Shown here: positions 27,751 through 36,441 of the stretch, piece by piece
How positions within the stretch are numbered: position 1 is the first letter of the stretch
Layout of the letters: the number at the start of each line of letters is the position of its first letter
Assembly (NCBI RefSeq): GCF_002929225.1
Contig: NZ_PISM01000021.1
Span: 186,001-250,000, forward strand
Length of the DNA: 64,000 nucleotides
Reading direction: 5' to 3'
DNA from: Stutzerimonas kunmingensis
GTDB lineage: Bacteria; Pseudomonadota; Gammaproteobacteria; Pseudomonadales; Pseudomonadaceae
The notes under the pieces: model-generated
What the model was told of the DNA's origin: nothing
The model's database searches: none
Seen by the model: only the letters and a program-made list of their open reading frames with translations
Program-made: the position numbers and the translations under genes

Positions 27751-28446
27751 ATGACTCAAGACGATCGCATCAGGCTGGAGGCTGGCTGGAAAGAAGCGCT
27801 GCGCGAGGAGTTCGACAAGCCATACATGCTTGAGCTTGGCGCTTTCCTTCGGCGAGAGAAGGCTGCGGGCAAGGTGATATTTCCGCCGGGGCCGATGATC
27901 TTCAACGCGCTCAATTCCACGCCGCTCGATCAGGTCAAGGTAGTGATCCTTGGGCAGGACCCCTACCACGGTGCCGGTCAGGCCCATGGACTTTGCTTTT
28001 CGGTACAGCCGGGCGTGGCACCACCGCCGTCACTGCAGAACATCTTCAAGGAACTCAAGCGCGACTTGAATCTTGATATCCCTCGGCATGGCTATCTGCA
28101 GCACTGGGCAGAACAGGGCGTGCTATTGCTCAATACTTCGCTCACCGTGGAACAGGGTGTCGCCGGTTCGCATGCCAAAGCGGGGTGGCAGCTATTCACC
28201 GATCGAATCATTGAGGTGGTCAGCGAGCGGCGTCCGCACCTGGTATTCATGCTTTGGGGCGCCCATGCGCAATCCAAATCGAAACTGATAGACGCCACGC
28301 GGCATCTGATGCTGAAGTCGGTGCATCCTTCGCCTCTCTCGGCGCACCGCGGATTCATCGGTAACGGTCACTTCAGTCGCGCCAACCAGTTTCTCAGGCA
28401 GCAGGGGATGCAGGTGATCGACTGGCAGCTTCCGGCTGAGGTTTAG
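27751..28446 (+). CDS. ung: Uracil-DNA glycosylase
   Basis: Family-1 UDG that removes uracil from DNA. The 231-residue product has the water-activating motif [18 protein letters not shown] with the catalytic Asp, the [17 protein letters not shown] Pro/Ser loop and the DNA-intercalation loop [13 protein letters not shown]. Length matches the family. It lies divergent from the solute-binding protein gene across a 251-base gap in which I see no clear feature besides a T-rich stretch near 27520-27560. Confidence 0.97.
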   Translation: MTQDDRIRLEAGWKEALREEFDKPYMLELGAFLRREKAAGKVIFPPGPMIFNALNSTPLDQVKVVILGQDPYHGAGQAHGLCFSVQPGVAPPPSLQNIFKELKRDLNLDIPRHGYLQHWAEQGVLLLNTSLTVEQGVAGSHAKAGWQLFTDRIIEVVSERRPHLVFMLWGAHAQSKSKLIDATRHLMLKSVHPSPLSAHRGFIGNGHFSRANQFLRQQGMQVIDWQLPAEV

Positions 28447-28472
28447 CCCGACACCCAGGCGGTATCGGGCTA
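28444..28472. terminator. Hairpin between converging ung and DUF4142 genes
   Basis: TAGCCCGA and TCGGGCTA form an eight-base stem with a 13-base loop; the ung TAG stop is the first arm. There is no strong T-run, so this is a modest terminator candidate. Confidence 0.5.
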
Positions 28473-28480
28473 GGCTTTGG

Positions 28481-28996
28481 TCAATCTTTGGCGCCGTGCT
28501 TGGCCTGAAGATCCTTGGCCTGCTTGAGATGCTCTTCCAGCTTCGGCAACGCTTTTTGAGCGAACTGCTTCAGGTCGGCGTTCTCGCCACCCTCCACGTA
28601 GTCCTGATACATCTCGATGGTCTGCTCGTGAGCGACGACCTGATTGTTGGCGTAGGCTTCGTCGAAATTCTCGCCATCACGCAGCTTCAGGATCATGGCT
28701 TTGGCCTTGTCCATCAGCGTGGCCTCGTCGGACATTTCCAGGTCTTTGGCCTGAGCCAGTTGCGCAAGCTCCTGATTGGCCTTGGTGTGGTCGTCGATCA
28801 TCATCTGGGCGAATTGCTTCACATCTTCCGAAGTACCCTTGTCCAGGGCCATCTTCGCCGTTTCGATTTCTGCAATACCTTTGGCCGAAGCCTCGTCGAC
28901 GAAGTTTTCGCCTTCGGCGGCAAGCGCCAGGTTAGCCGCTACTCCGAACAGCAAGGCGAATGCGCCCGAGAAAATTGTTTTGGTTGCTCTGGTCAT
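28481..28996 (-). CDS. Exported DUF4142-domain protein
   Basis: A 171-residue precursor with an N-terminal signal (IFSGAFALLFGVAANLALAA) and a DUF4142 ferritin-like helical domain. Family features are NFVDEASAKGIAEIETAKMA, DVKQFAQMMIDDHTKANQEL and VAHEQTIEMYQDYVEGGENA. These proteins have a four-helix bundle and are often seen in stress or outer-membrane contexts; no enzyme activity is established. A strong GAAAGGAGAAC ribosome-binding site precedes the ATG. Confidence 0.9.
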   Translation of the reverse strand: MTRATKTIFSGAFALLFGVAANLALAAEGENFVDEASAKGIAEIETAKMALDKGTSEDVKQFAQMMIDDHTKANQELAQLAQAKDLEMSDEATLMDKAKAMILKLRDGENFDEAYANNQVVAHEQTIEMYQDYVEGGENADLKQFAQKALPKLEEHLKQAKDLQAKHGAKD

Positions 28997-29133
28997 TGCG
29001 TTCTCCTTTCTTCACCTGACTTGTGTTGGCCGGGAGGCAGACACAAGGCGCGATGCGGCGAGATTGCCGTCCCTTTTTGTGACTAGGTGCCATAGGGACG
29101 GTTCCTCGCTTTCGGGCGAACGGTGTTCGGTGC

Positions 29134-29970
29134 TTACTGAAGCATGCTCATGGCTGCGTCCATGGCGGCAGACAGGTCCTCGTCCTCCTGCATCAGTTCG
29201 CTCGGATCGAGCCCCAGCTTGGCGAAGGCGGGAACCTCGCTCCAGTCCAGCTGCGCGTAAGGGTGCTGGGTGCCCATATAGCTCTGCAGGGTGGCGACTT
29301 GCACCACGTCTACATAATCGACTGCGGCCGAATTGCGCTGGAAATCGGTGTACTGACCAGCCACAGACACGATTGCCTCCGGGAAATCCCAGGTGCGCAG
29401 GATTTTCTCACCCACCATCGGGTGAATCTTGTCGATGACGTGATTGAGGCTGAACGAGTCCGATAGCAGGGCGCTGTGCTCTTCTGCGTAGGTCAGGATC
29501 GGCAATATGCCGATCTGATGGACCAGTCCGGCCAGGGTCGCCTGGTCAGGCATCAGTCGTGTGTAGTGACGGCAGAGCACATGACTGATGGCGGCGACCT
29601 CGGTGCTCTTGTTCCAGACCTCGCGCATCTTGCGATCGACGACATCGGTGGTCGCCTGGAACATCTGCTCCATCGCCAGACCTGTGGCCAGGTTGCAGGT
29701 GTAATTGATGCCGAGACGGCTGACCGCCATCTGCAGATCGTCGATCTCGCGACTGGTACGCAGCAGCGGGCTGTTGACCACCTTGATGATGCGTGCGGCG
29801 AGGGCTGCGTCGGCGCCTATCACCTTGCTCAGTGCCGGAATGCTGATGTCCGGGTCCTCGGCCGCCTCGCGGACGCGCAATGCCACCTCCGGCAGGGTAG
29901 GCAGAACCAATTCATCGTTCTCGATCGCGAGCGTCAGATCGCGCTGGACTTTCTCGGCAAGGGTGCTCAT
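29134..29970 (-). CDS. HDOD-domain signalling protein
   Basis: A 278-residue protein made of one HDOD domain. Typical segments are LPTLPEVALRVREAAEDPDI, ALAARIIKVVNSPLLRTS, LGINYTCNLATGLAMEQMF and ATLAGLVHQIGILPILTYA. HDOD proteins resemble HD phosphohydrolases that have lost catalytic residues, and they act in signalling, for example of motility or stress. No output or GGDEF domain is attached. It follows ygfZ on the same strand after 110 bases. Confidence 0.9.
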   Translation of the reverse strand: MSTLAEKVQRDLTLAIENDELVLPTLPEVALRVREAAEDPDISIPALSKVIGADAALAARIIKVVNSPLLRTSREIDDLQMAVSRLGINYTCNLATGLAMEQMFQATTDVVDRKMREVWNKSTEVAAISHVLCRHYTRLMPDQATLAGLVHQIGILPILTYAEEHSALLSDSFSLNHVIDKIHPMVGEKILRTWDFPEAIVSVAGQYTDFQRNSAAVDYVDVVQVATLQSYMGTQHPYAQLDWSEVPAFAKLGLDPSELMQEDEDLSAAMDAAMSMLQ

Positions 29971-30080
29971 GTCATTCCTTTATGTGTCGGTCAGTGTCGC
30001 TAGGGCGCTTCAGGTCAGGGTGCTTTGCCCGTGGTCCATGGTGCGCCTCGCAGGTATTTGCTTTCTGGCTCCGGTTCGCA

Positions 30081-31028
30081 CTAGCGCTGAATTTCCAGGT
30101 CCGCATTCAGGCTGTAGGGAAGCTCGAGCAGGCTCATCGGCAATCCGTCCGGGGAGCCCAGATACAGGCGGCCGTCAGCGGCGGCGTCCTCCTGCAGTAC
30201 GGCCAGCAGCTCGATTCGGTCGGTGTCACTGGCGGCTAGCACGACCTCACCGACGCTGGAGCCATGCACCGGCGAGAAAATCTCAACGCCCGGAGCGGGC
30301 AGCTCGTCCTGTCTGCCTTCGATCAACAGCCGCTGCAGGCGGCGCTTGAGTTTGCCCAGATACTGCATGCGCGCGACGATTTCCTGGCCGGTATAGCAGC
30401 CCTTTTTGAAACTCACGCCGCCCAGCGCCTGCAAATTGATCATCTGCGGGATGAACAGCTCGCGAGTGCTGCCGAATACCTGGCCGATGCCGGCGCGAAC
30501 CTGGTCCAGCAGCCAGCGATTGACCGGCGCTTCCTGAAGCTGCGCGGCCAGGCGCGTGCGAACCTGCTCGGCGTCGGCGCCTGGGGTCCAGAGCTCAACG
30601 CGGCCATCCTGCAGACGGATCGCGATCATGCCGTGGCTCCGCACCACACTGTCGGCGGTCAGCGGAAGATCCAGGCCCAGGCTGACCAGCGAGCCGTCTC
30701 CGCCCGCAAGACCGAATCGGCACCAGTCGGCGCTCTCGTCGTTCAGGCGGGACTTGGAAAATACGGCGTACTTGTTCAGATCGGCTTGTTGCAGTTGCAG
30801 CAGCTCACTGGCCATCGCCAGCAGGTAACCGTCGCCATCCAGCACGATGCGGAAACTCGACTGCATGCGCCCCTTGGGCGTGCAGCGTGCGCCCAGACTG
30901 GATGTCTCGGCGGTGAGGTAGCTGAGGTTGCAGGTCAGCTGACCCTGGAGGAACTTGCTGGCATCCGGGCCGCGTACGGCAAGGACGCCTTCATGCGACA
31001 GAACGCAAAAATAAGCAGTGTCGGTCAT
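30081..31028 (-). CDS. ygfZ: tRNA-modifying/Fe-S cluster repair protein YgfZ
   Basis: Folate-binding protein of 315 residues related to GcvT, needed for some Fe-S enzymes such as MiaB. It has the signature KGCYTGQEIVARMQYLGKLK and the N-terminal GPDASKFLQGQLTCNLSYL. It stands divergent from sdhE, as in many gammaproteobacteria, linking it to Fe-S and flavin assembly. Start ATG at 31028 (MTDTAYFCVLSHEG). Confidence 0.95.
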   Translation of the reverse strand: MTDTAYFCVLSHEGVLAVRGPDASKFLQGQLTCNLSYLTAETSSLGARCTPKGRMQSSFRIVLDGDGYLLAMASELLQLQQADLNKYAVFSKSRLNDESADWCRFGLAGGDGSLVSLGLDLPLTADSVVRSHGMIAIRLQDGRVELWTPGADAEQVRTRLAAQLQEAPVNRWLLDQVRAGIGQVFGSTRELFIPQMINLQALGGVSFKKGCYTGQEIVARMQYLGKLKRRLQRLLIEGRQDELPAPGVEIFSPVHGSSVGEVVLAASDTDRIELLAVLQEDAAADGRLYLGSPDGLPMSLLELPYSLNADLEIQR

Positions 31029-31142
31029 GATTGGTCGTCGTCAGAATCCGGGTGGGCATCATAGCAGCCCGACGGAAACGGTTGCGTGATGACGGGTTTG
31101 CAGCTCGACGAAAAAAGCGACTGATGAGTTCGGTGCAGCCGC

Positions 31143-31148
31143 TATAAT
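31143..31148 (+). promoter_or_regulatory. -10 element of the sdhE promoter
   Basis: A perfect TATAAT lies 28 bases before the sdhE ATG in the 147-bp divergent region with ygfZ. The -35 region is weak; the closest match is around 31119-31125. Confidence 0.6.
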
Positions 31149-31175
31149 GCGCGCCTTCTCAAAAGGAGCCGATGT

Positions 31176-31430
31176 ATGGCTGAGCAATCCGAACTCAATC
31201 GTCTGTTTTGGCAAAGCCGTCGCGGCATGTTGGAGCTGGATGTGTTGCTGGTGCCTTTCGTCAAGGAGGTCTATCCAGGTCTCGATGAGGAAGATCAGCA
31301 CCGCTATCGCAAGCTGCTGAGTTGCGAGGATCAGGACATGTTCGGCTGGTTCATGCAGCGCGGCGAGCCCGAGGATGAGGACCTGCGGCGCATGGTTCGC
31401 ATGATCCTCGATCGTGTCCAGCCTAAGTAA
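31176..31430 (+). CDS. sdhE: FAD assembly factor SdhE (CptB)
   Basis: An 84-residue helical protein that helps attach FAD covalently to succinate dehydrogenase and fumarate reductase flavoprotein subunits. The diagnostic RGxxE motif is present in [20 protein letters not shown], and [20 protein letters not shown] is also family-typical. AAAAGGAG lies just upstream. It overlaps the ygfX start by 17 bases, and nadB, whose product is another flavoprotein related to SdhA, is next to it. Confidence 0.96.
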   Translation: MAEQSELNRLFWQSRRGMLELDVLLVPFVKEVYPGLDEEDQHRYRKLLSCEDQDMFGWFMQRGEPEDEDLRRMVRMILDRVQPK

Positions 31431-31869
31431 TCAATCATTCGAGTGTCGCTGGCAGCCGTCCAGCTGGTTGTTGACACTCTATCTCGGGGTTCAGGCGCTC
31501 GGCCTGGCCGCCATCGTGCTGTCGGCTGCGCCGCTATGGTTGCAGCTGATAGCGCTTCTGTTTTGTCTGACCCACGCGCTGTGGGTGTTGCCGCGCGGGA
31601 TTCTACTGTCCAGTCGGGATGCCTGGTCTGGCCTGCGCCACGATGCTGCGGGCTGGCACCTGTGGAGCGAGCGGCAAGGATGGCAGGCAGTTCAGTTGCT
31701 GCCTGACAGCCTGGCGCTGCCACTGATAGTCGTGCTGCGTTTTCGCGTGCCGGGCCGGCGGTTAGCTGGCAGCATCTGCGTGCCCCGCGACGCACTACCG
31801 CGAGAGCAGCATCGTCGACTGCGGGTGCGGCTCAAGTTCAGTCGACGTAGGTGGGCGGCGCCAGAATAG
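31414..31869 (+). CDS. YgfX (CptA)-like membrane protein
   Basis: A 151-residue protein starting at a GTG inside the end of sdhE. Two adjacent N-terminal membrane helices ([37 protein letters not shown]) are followed by a cytoplasmic beta-rich part that ends in a basic stretch ([13 protein letters not shown]). This is the YgfX/CptA layout, and the sdhE-ygfX pair is conserved; in E. coli it is described as a toxin-antitoxin-like pair acting on the cytoskeleton, which is debated. Its last 32 bases overlap the end of nadB on the other strand. Confidence 0.8.
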   Translation: MSSLSNQSFECRWQPSSWLLTLYLGVQALGLAAIVLSAAPLWLQLIALLFCLTHALWVLPRGILLSSRDAWSGLRHDAAGWHLWSERQGWQAVQLLPDSLALPLIVVLRFRVPGRRLAGSICVPRDALPREQHRRLRVRLKFSRRRWAAPE

Positions 31870-33460
31870 TGTCGACCGCTTGCGGCAGCAGCTCCGGGTA
31901 GTCGAGGGTGTAGTGCAGTCCTCGGCTCTCCTTGCGCAGCATAGCCGAGCGAATCATCAGGTCTGCAACCAGCGCCAGATTGCGTAGTTCGAGCAAGTCA
32001 CGACTGACCTTGTAGTTGCTGTAGAACTCGTCGATCTCGCTCAGCAGCAGGCGCACTCGGTGCTGCGCGCGCATCAGCCGTTTGTTGGTGCGGACGATGC
32101 CGACGTAGTCCCACATGAAACGCCGCAGCTCGTCCCAGTTGTGCGCGATGATCACGTCTTCGTCGGAGTCGGTCACCTGGCTGGCGTCCCATGCAGGTAA
32201 CGTTGCTGCGTTGGTGACTTGGGGCAGTTCGCGCAGGATGTCCTGAGCGGCCGCCCGTCCGTAGACGAAGCATTCGAGCAGCGAGTTGCTGGCCATGCGG
32301 TTCGCGCCGTGCAGGCCTGTGAAACTGGTCTCGCCGATGGCGTAGAGGCCGGGGATGTCGGTGCGTCCAGCCTGATCCACGACTACGCCGCCGCAGGTGT
32401 AGTGCGCTGCGGGTACCACCGGAATCGGCTGGCTGGTGATGTCGATGCCGTATTCCAGGCAGCGCTCGTAGACGGTGGGGAAGTGGCTTTTGATGAACTC
32501 GGCAGGCTTGTGGCTGATATCGAGGTAGACGCAGTCGATGCCTAGTCGCTTCATTTCGTGGTCGATTGCGCGTGCGACGATATCGCGCGGGGCGAGTTCT
32601 TCCCTGGCATCGAAACGCGGCATGAAACGCTCGCCGTTAGGCAGCTTGAGCAAGGCACCTTCCCCGCGCAGGGCTTCGGTCACCAGAAAGCTCTTCGCTT
32701 GCGGGTGATAGAGGCAGGTAGGGTGGAACTGGTTGAATTCCAAATTGCCGACGCGGCAGCCCGCTCGCCAGGCCATGGCAATGCCGTCGCCGCACGCGCT
32801 GTCCGGGTTGCTGGTGTACAGGTAAACCTTGGCCGCGCCGCCGGTAGCCAGTACGACGAATCGCGACTGGAAGGTTTCGACCTCGCCAGTGCTGCGATTG
32901 AGTACATAGGCGCCCAGGCAGCGTCTGCCCGGCAGCCCGAGTTTGTGTTCGGTGATCAGGTCGACTGCAACGCGCTGCTGTAGAAGCTCGATATTGCTCT
33001 GCTTTCTGGCCTGGCCAAGCAGCGTGTTGAAAATGGCTGCGCCAGTGGCGTCGGCTGCGTGAATGATGCGCCGATGGCTATGGCCGCCCTCGCGAGTCAG
33101 GTGAAATTCGAAACTGCCGTCTTCGCGATCCGGGGCATTGTCCCGCGTGAAGGGCACCCCTTGCTCGATCAGCCACTGGATGGCCTCGTTGCTGTGCTCG
33201 ACCGTGAAACGGACGGCGTCTTCGCGGCACAGGCCTCCTCCGGCGATGAGGGTGTCGGCGACATGTGACTCTACGGTGTCGGTCGTATCCAGTACTGCGG
33301 CGACGCCACCTTGGGCCCAGTAGGTGGAGCCGTTGGAGAGATCGCCCTTGCTGAGAACGGCGATGCGAAGATCGGTCGGCAGGTTGAGTGCCAAGGTCAA
33401 GCCGGCGGCACCGCTGCCGATGACCAGCACGTCGTATCGTAGAACCTGGTTCATGTCCAA
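31838..33460 (-). CDS. nadB: L-aspartate oxidase
   Basis: FAD enzyme for the first step of de novo NAD synthesis, turning aspartate into iminoaspartate. The 540-residue product has the dinucleotide motif [18 protein letters not shown], the [20 protein letters not shown] region, active-site segments [18 protein letters not shown] and [19 protein letters not shown], and the C-terminal three-helix domain. It is convergent with ygfX and divergent from algU, the conserved Pseudomonas order. Confidence 0.97.
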   Translation of the reverse strand: MDMNQVLRYDVLVIGSGAAGLTLALNLPTDLRIAVLSKGDLSNGSTYWAQGGVAAVLDTTDTVESHVADTLIAGGGLCREDAVRFTVEHSNEAIQWLIEQGVPFTRDNAPDREDGSFEFHLTREGGHSHRRIIHAADATGAAIFNTLLGQARKQSNIELLQQRVAVDLITEHKLGLPGRRCLGAYVLNRSTGEVETFQSRFVVLATGGAAKVYLYTSNPDSACGDGIAMAWRAGCRVGNLEFNQFHPTCLYHPQAKSFLVTEALRGEGALLKLPNGERFMPRFDAREELAPRDIVARAIDHEMKRLGIDCVYLDISHKPAEFIKSHFPTVYERCLEYGIDITSQPIPVVPAAHYTCGGVVVDQAGRTDIPGLYAIGETSFTGLHGANRMASNSLLECFVYGRAAAQDILRELPQVTNAATLPAWDASQVTDSDEDVIIAHNWDELRRFMWDYVGIVRTNKRLMRAQHRVRLLLSEIDEFYSNYKVSRDLLELRNLALVADLMIRSAMLRKESRGLHYTLDYPELLPQAVDTILAPPTYVD

Positions 33461-33484
33461 TTCCGGCGGGAAAAACGAGCCCTA

Positions 33485-33490
33485 GTATAT
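33485..33490 (-). promoter_or_regulatory. Possible -10 element for nadB
   Basis: TATACT on the minus strand lies 24 bases before the nadB ATG. The -35 position is only weakly matched. The rest of the 343-bp nadB-algU gap holds the algU promoter elements listed separately. Confidence 0.4.
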
Positions 33491-33717
33491 AGACGGGATG
33501 TAGCGCCAAAATAGGCGACTGTGTGTTTGTCTTCTAACGAAGGGAACTTTTCCTTCGCGGGGTGGCTCAATAGGCAGTTATGAATGCAAACCAGCTGGCC
33601 ATCGTGAATGGGCGGTGCGAGTTTGCTATGGACACCAGGACGGCGTCGTCAGCAATGGCGCAACGCTGTGGTGCAATCGCCGTCAGGTATTGCAGGATAG
33701 CTTGCTAGGAGGGGGGA

Positions 33718-33744
33718 GAACTTTTGCGTAAAGCCCGGGTCTAT
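33718..33744 (+). promoter_or_regulatory. AlgU (sigma-E type) autoregulated promoter of algU
   Basis: GAACTT (33718-33723) and TCTAT (33740-33744) are 16 bases apart, matching the AlgU/RpoE consensus GAACTT-N16-TCTRA. It lies 60 bases before the algU ATG. A second GAACTT at 33544-33549 with a poorer TCAAT 17 bases later could be another AlgU promoter. This supports self-activation of the algU-muc operon. Confidence 0.75.
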
Positions 33745-33803
33745 TCTGGCAGGTCGGTTCGCTGGTGTGAGCGACGCTACTCCGCTACCGAGGAGGAGCG
33801 TTC

Positions 33804-34385
33804 ATGTTGACTCAGGAGCAGGACCAGCAGCTGGTTGAACGAGTGCAGCGTGGTGACAAGCGGGCGTTTGATCTGCTGGTAATGAAATACCAGCACAAGA
33901 TCCTTGGGTTGATCGTGCGGTTCGTGCATGACTCTCATGAAGCTCAGGATGTTGCCCAAGAGGCTTTTATCAAAGCCTACCGCGCACTCGCCAATTTTCG
34001 CGGTGACAGCGCTTTCTACACCTGGCTGTACCGCATCGCCATCAACACGGCGAAGAATCATCTGGTGGCGCGCGGCAGACGCCCGCCAGATAGTGATGTG
34101 AGTTCCGAGGACGCCGAGTTCTATGAGGGCGATCATGCTCTCAAGGACATCGAGTCACCGGAACGCTCGCTGCTCAGGGATGAGATTGAAGATACCGTTC
34201 ATCGAACCATTCAACTTTTGCCAGAAGATTTGCGTACGGCTCTAACACTGCGTGAATTTGATGGTCTTAGTTATGAAGACATTGCGAGCGTCATGCAGTG
34301 TCCGGTGGGCACAGTGCGTTCCCGGATCTTCCGGGCACGTGAAGCCATAGATAAAGCATTGCAACCCTTGTTGCATGAATCCTGA
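33804..34385 (+). CDS. algU: RNA polymerase ECF sigma factor AlgU (RpoE)
   Basis: Envelope-stress sigma factor of 193 residues. Region 2 is seen in LGLIVRFVHDSHEAQDVAQE and RGDSAFYTWLYRIAINTAKN; region 4 in RTALTLREFDGLSYEDIASV and MQCPVGTVRSRIFRAREAI. The start MLTQEQDQQLVERVQRGDKR matches P. aeruginosa AlgU. It heads the five-gene algU-mucABCD operon and has an AlgU-type promoter. Confidence 0.98.
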   Translation: MLTQEQDQQLVERVQRGDKRAFDLLVMKYQHKILGLIVRFVHDSHEAQDVAQEAFIKAYRALANFRGDSAFYTWLYRIAINTAKNHLVARGRRPPDSDVSSEDAEFYEGDHALKDIESPERSLLRDEIEDTVHRTIQLLPEDLRTALTLREFDGLSYEDIASVMQCPVGTVRSRIFRAREAIDKALQPLLHES

Positions 34386-34416
34386 GACAGCGGCGACAGC
34401 CAAGAGAGGAACCGCC

Positions 34417-35004
34417 ATGAGTCGTGAAGCCCTGCATGAATCGCTGTCCGCGGTGATGGATAACGAAGCGGACGAGTTGGAATTACGTCGCATGCTCGCA
34501 GGCGACAACCCGGAGCTACGTGCTACCTGGTCGCGTTATCAACTTGCCCGTGCCGCCATGCACAAGGAGTTGATCGAGCCGCGCCTGGATATCGCTTCTG
34601 CGGTATCGGCTGCGTTGGCTGATGAGGCCGCGCCGGTCAAGGCGCAACGTAACGGATGGAAAGGCCTCGGCCGGCTGGCAGTGGCTGCTTCGGTTACAGT
34701 CGCTGTTCTGGCCGGTGTACGTCTGTACAATCAGAATGAGGTTGCTGGTCCGCAGCTAGCGCAGCAGGCTCCGCAGCCAAGTATTTCGGTTCCGCAGACC
34801 AGTCAAGGGCCGGCGGTTCTGGCTGGTTACAGTGAGCAAACTGAAGCGCCTGTACAGGCAGCGGCAGATGGCGCTCCGGTAGAGCGCTGGCACGAAGAGC
34901 GTCTGCCTTCATATGTTCGCCAGCATGCCCAGCAAGCTGCCTTTGGTAATGGATCGGAGAGCGCGCTGCCTTACGCTCGCGCGGCCAGCATGGAAGAACG
35001 TTAG
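34417..35004 (+). CDS. mucA: Anti-sigma factor MucA
   Basis: Inner-membrane protein of 195 residues that holds AlgU at the membrane. The N-terminal RseA-like domain is SREALHESLSAVMDNEADEL, one membrane helix is LGRLAVAASVTVAVLAGVRL (about residues 85-105), and a periplasmic tail follows. The tail ends SALPYARAASMEER, without any early stop, so the gene is intact and a mucA-type mucoid mutation is not present. The ATG at 34417 has AGAGGAAC upstream; the frame is open to 34375. Confidence 0.96.
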   Translation: MSREALHESLSAVMDNEADELELRRMLAGDNPELRATWSRYQLARAAMHKELIEPRLDIASAVSAALADEAAPVKAQRNGWKGLGRLAVAASVTVAVLAGVRLYNQNEVAGPQLAQQAPQPSISVPQTSQGPAVLAGYSEQTEAPVQAAADGAPVERWHEERLPSYVRQHAQQAAFGNGSESALPYARAASMEER

Positions 35005-35012
35005 GGAGAAAC

Positions 35013-35957
35013 ATGCGCGTATTACCGCTGTATGTGGTGATGGGGGGCTGGCTATCGATGCCGGCCCTTGCTGCTGATGCCGGGTCCTGGATGGAGCGAC
35101 TTGCGGCGGCAGAGCAGAAACAGAGTTATACCGGTACGTTCGTCTACGAACGCAATGGCAGCTTTTCCAGTCATGCCGTTTGGCAGCAGGTCGAAGAAGG
35201 TCAAGTGCAGGAGCGATTGCTTCAGCTTGACGGAGCTCCGGCTGAAGTTCTGCTGGTAAATGGTCAGATGCAATGCGCTACCGATGACCTCGCGGCGCAA
35301 GTGCGTGAAGCGCAAGCTTGGCACGGGCAGCGTCTCGATCCGAAAGCACTCTCCGAGTGGTACGAATTCCGTGAGATCGGAGATTCAAGAGTTGCTGGTC
35401 GCCCTGCCGTGGCGCTGGCTGTCGTGCCGAAGGACCAGCACCGTTACGGCTTCGAACTGCATCTCGACCAAGATACCGCATTGCCCCTCAAGTCGCTGAT
35501 GCTGAACGAGAAAGGGCAGCTGCTCGAGCGTTTCCAATTCACCCAGTTCACGGCTGGCAGTGTATCTGCCGAGCAACTGAAGCCCGGCGCTGATTGCAAT
35601 CCAGTGACCGTGAACCGGCGCGAGGCGAATCCAACATCACCCTGGCGCTCCGACTGGTTGCCTTCCGGCTTCACGCTTCTGGATGCCAACGAACGACCTA
35701 GTCCCGCCTCTTCCGAAACTGTTTCCTGGTTGTCCTACGGTGATGGCTTGGCGAAGTTTTCCGTGTTTCTGGAGCCGCTGCGCGGTGCCTTGGTTGAGGA
35801 CGCGCGAAGCCAGATGGGGCCTACCGTCGCGGTCTCTAAGCGCATCAGTACTGCGGATGGCGATGTCATGGTGACCGTGGTGGGCGAGATTCCACTTGGT
35901 ACGGCTGAGCGGGTTGCCCTGTCCATGCGAGCCAGTTCGGAACAGGCACAACGATGA
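35013..35957 (+). CDS. mucB: Periplasmic AlgU regulator MucB (RseB)
   Basis: Periplasmic protein of 314 residues that binds the MucA tail and shields it from proteolysis until lipid or lipopolysaccharide signals arrive. It has a signal peptide (VLPLYVVMGGWLSMPALAAD), an N-terminal LolA/LppX-like half (AEQKQSYTGTFVYERNGSFS) and a C-terminal half including SDWLPSGFTLLDANERP and VSWLSYGDGLAKFSVFLEPL. Nine bases separate it from mucA, and it overlaps mucC by four. Confidence 0.96.
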   Translation: MRVLPLYVVMGGWLSMPALAADAGSWMERLAAAEQKQSYTGTFVYERNGSFSSHAVWQQVEEGQVQERLLQLDGAPAEVLLVNGQMQCATDDLAAQVREAQAWHGQRLDPKALSEWYEFREIGDSRVAGRPAVALAVVPKDQHRYGFELHLDQDTALPLKSLMLNEKGQLLERFQFTQFTAGSVSAEQLKPGADCNPVTVNRREANPTSPWRSDWLPSGFTLLDANERPSPASSETVSWLSYGDGLAKFSVFLEPLRGALVEDARSQMGPTVAVSKRISTADGDVMVTVVGEIPLGTAERVALSMRASSEQAQR

Positions 35958-36406
35958 TCGAAGAGCCTGGGCGGGTAGTCGCGCTGGATGTCGGCGCTGT
36001 ATGGGTCGAGACTCGGCGCAAAACTACCTGCTCTGGCTGTTCCGCGAAGAGTGGCTGTGGACAAGGCTTGATGGATACCCTCGGTGTTCGCGAACAGCGC
36101 GGCCTCATCAGGGCGCTCTGCGATCTCCACCTGCAAGTCGGTGACGGTGTCGTTGTGGGCATCCGCGAGGACGTGTTGCTGCGCGGTGCCGTCCTTGTCT
36201 ATCTTCTCCCTCTTATCGTACTGATGGCGGCCGCTTCGCTGGCCGCTCAGCTGTCGACGCGTGAGCCGATCGTTATTCTGGCAGGTCTCGGGGGCTTCTT
36301 CATTTCCTGGCTATTCGTGCGTATGCGAAGCCGCCGTACCGCAGCTGACCCGAATCTGCAGCCGGTGGTTTTGCGCGCCATGCTCGCGGGGCCTGCGAGT
36401 CCCTGA
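35954..36406 (+). CDS. mucC: SoxR-reducing/AlgU-associated protein MucC (RseC)
   Basis: Inner-membrane protein of 150 residues. An N-terminal cysteine cluster lies in KTTCSGCSAKSGCGQGLMD, followed by two membrane helices (AVLVYLLPLIVLMAAASLAA and IVILAGLGGFFISWLFV) and a basic tail. RseC is linked to the Rsx/Rnf system for SoxR reduction in E. coli; both rseC and the rnf genes are in this window, but in separate operons. Confidence 0.93.
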   Translation: MIEEPGRVVALDVGAVWVETRRKTTCSGCSAKSGCGQGLMDTLGVREQRGLIRALCDLHLQVGDGVVVGIREDVLLRGAVLVYLLPLIVLMAAASLAAQLSTREPIVILAGLGGFFISWLFVRMRSRRTAADPNLQPVVLRAMLAGPASP

Positions 36407-36441
36407 GCTTCCTTGTTTTGTCAGTGGGGAGACTTGTAGTC

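Noticed and set aside
33461..33803. Possible small RNA or tRNA gene in the nadB-algU gap
   Set aside because: I looked for cloverleaf arms and a terminator and found none; the stretch is explained by promoter elements.
34417..35004. Possible mucA frameshift or mucoid mutation
   Set aside because: The frame is intact for 195 residues with the usual membrane helix and C-terminus.
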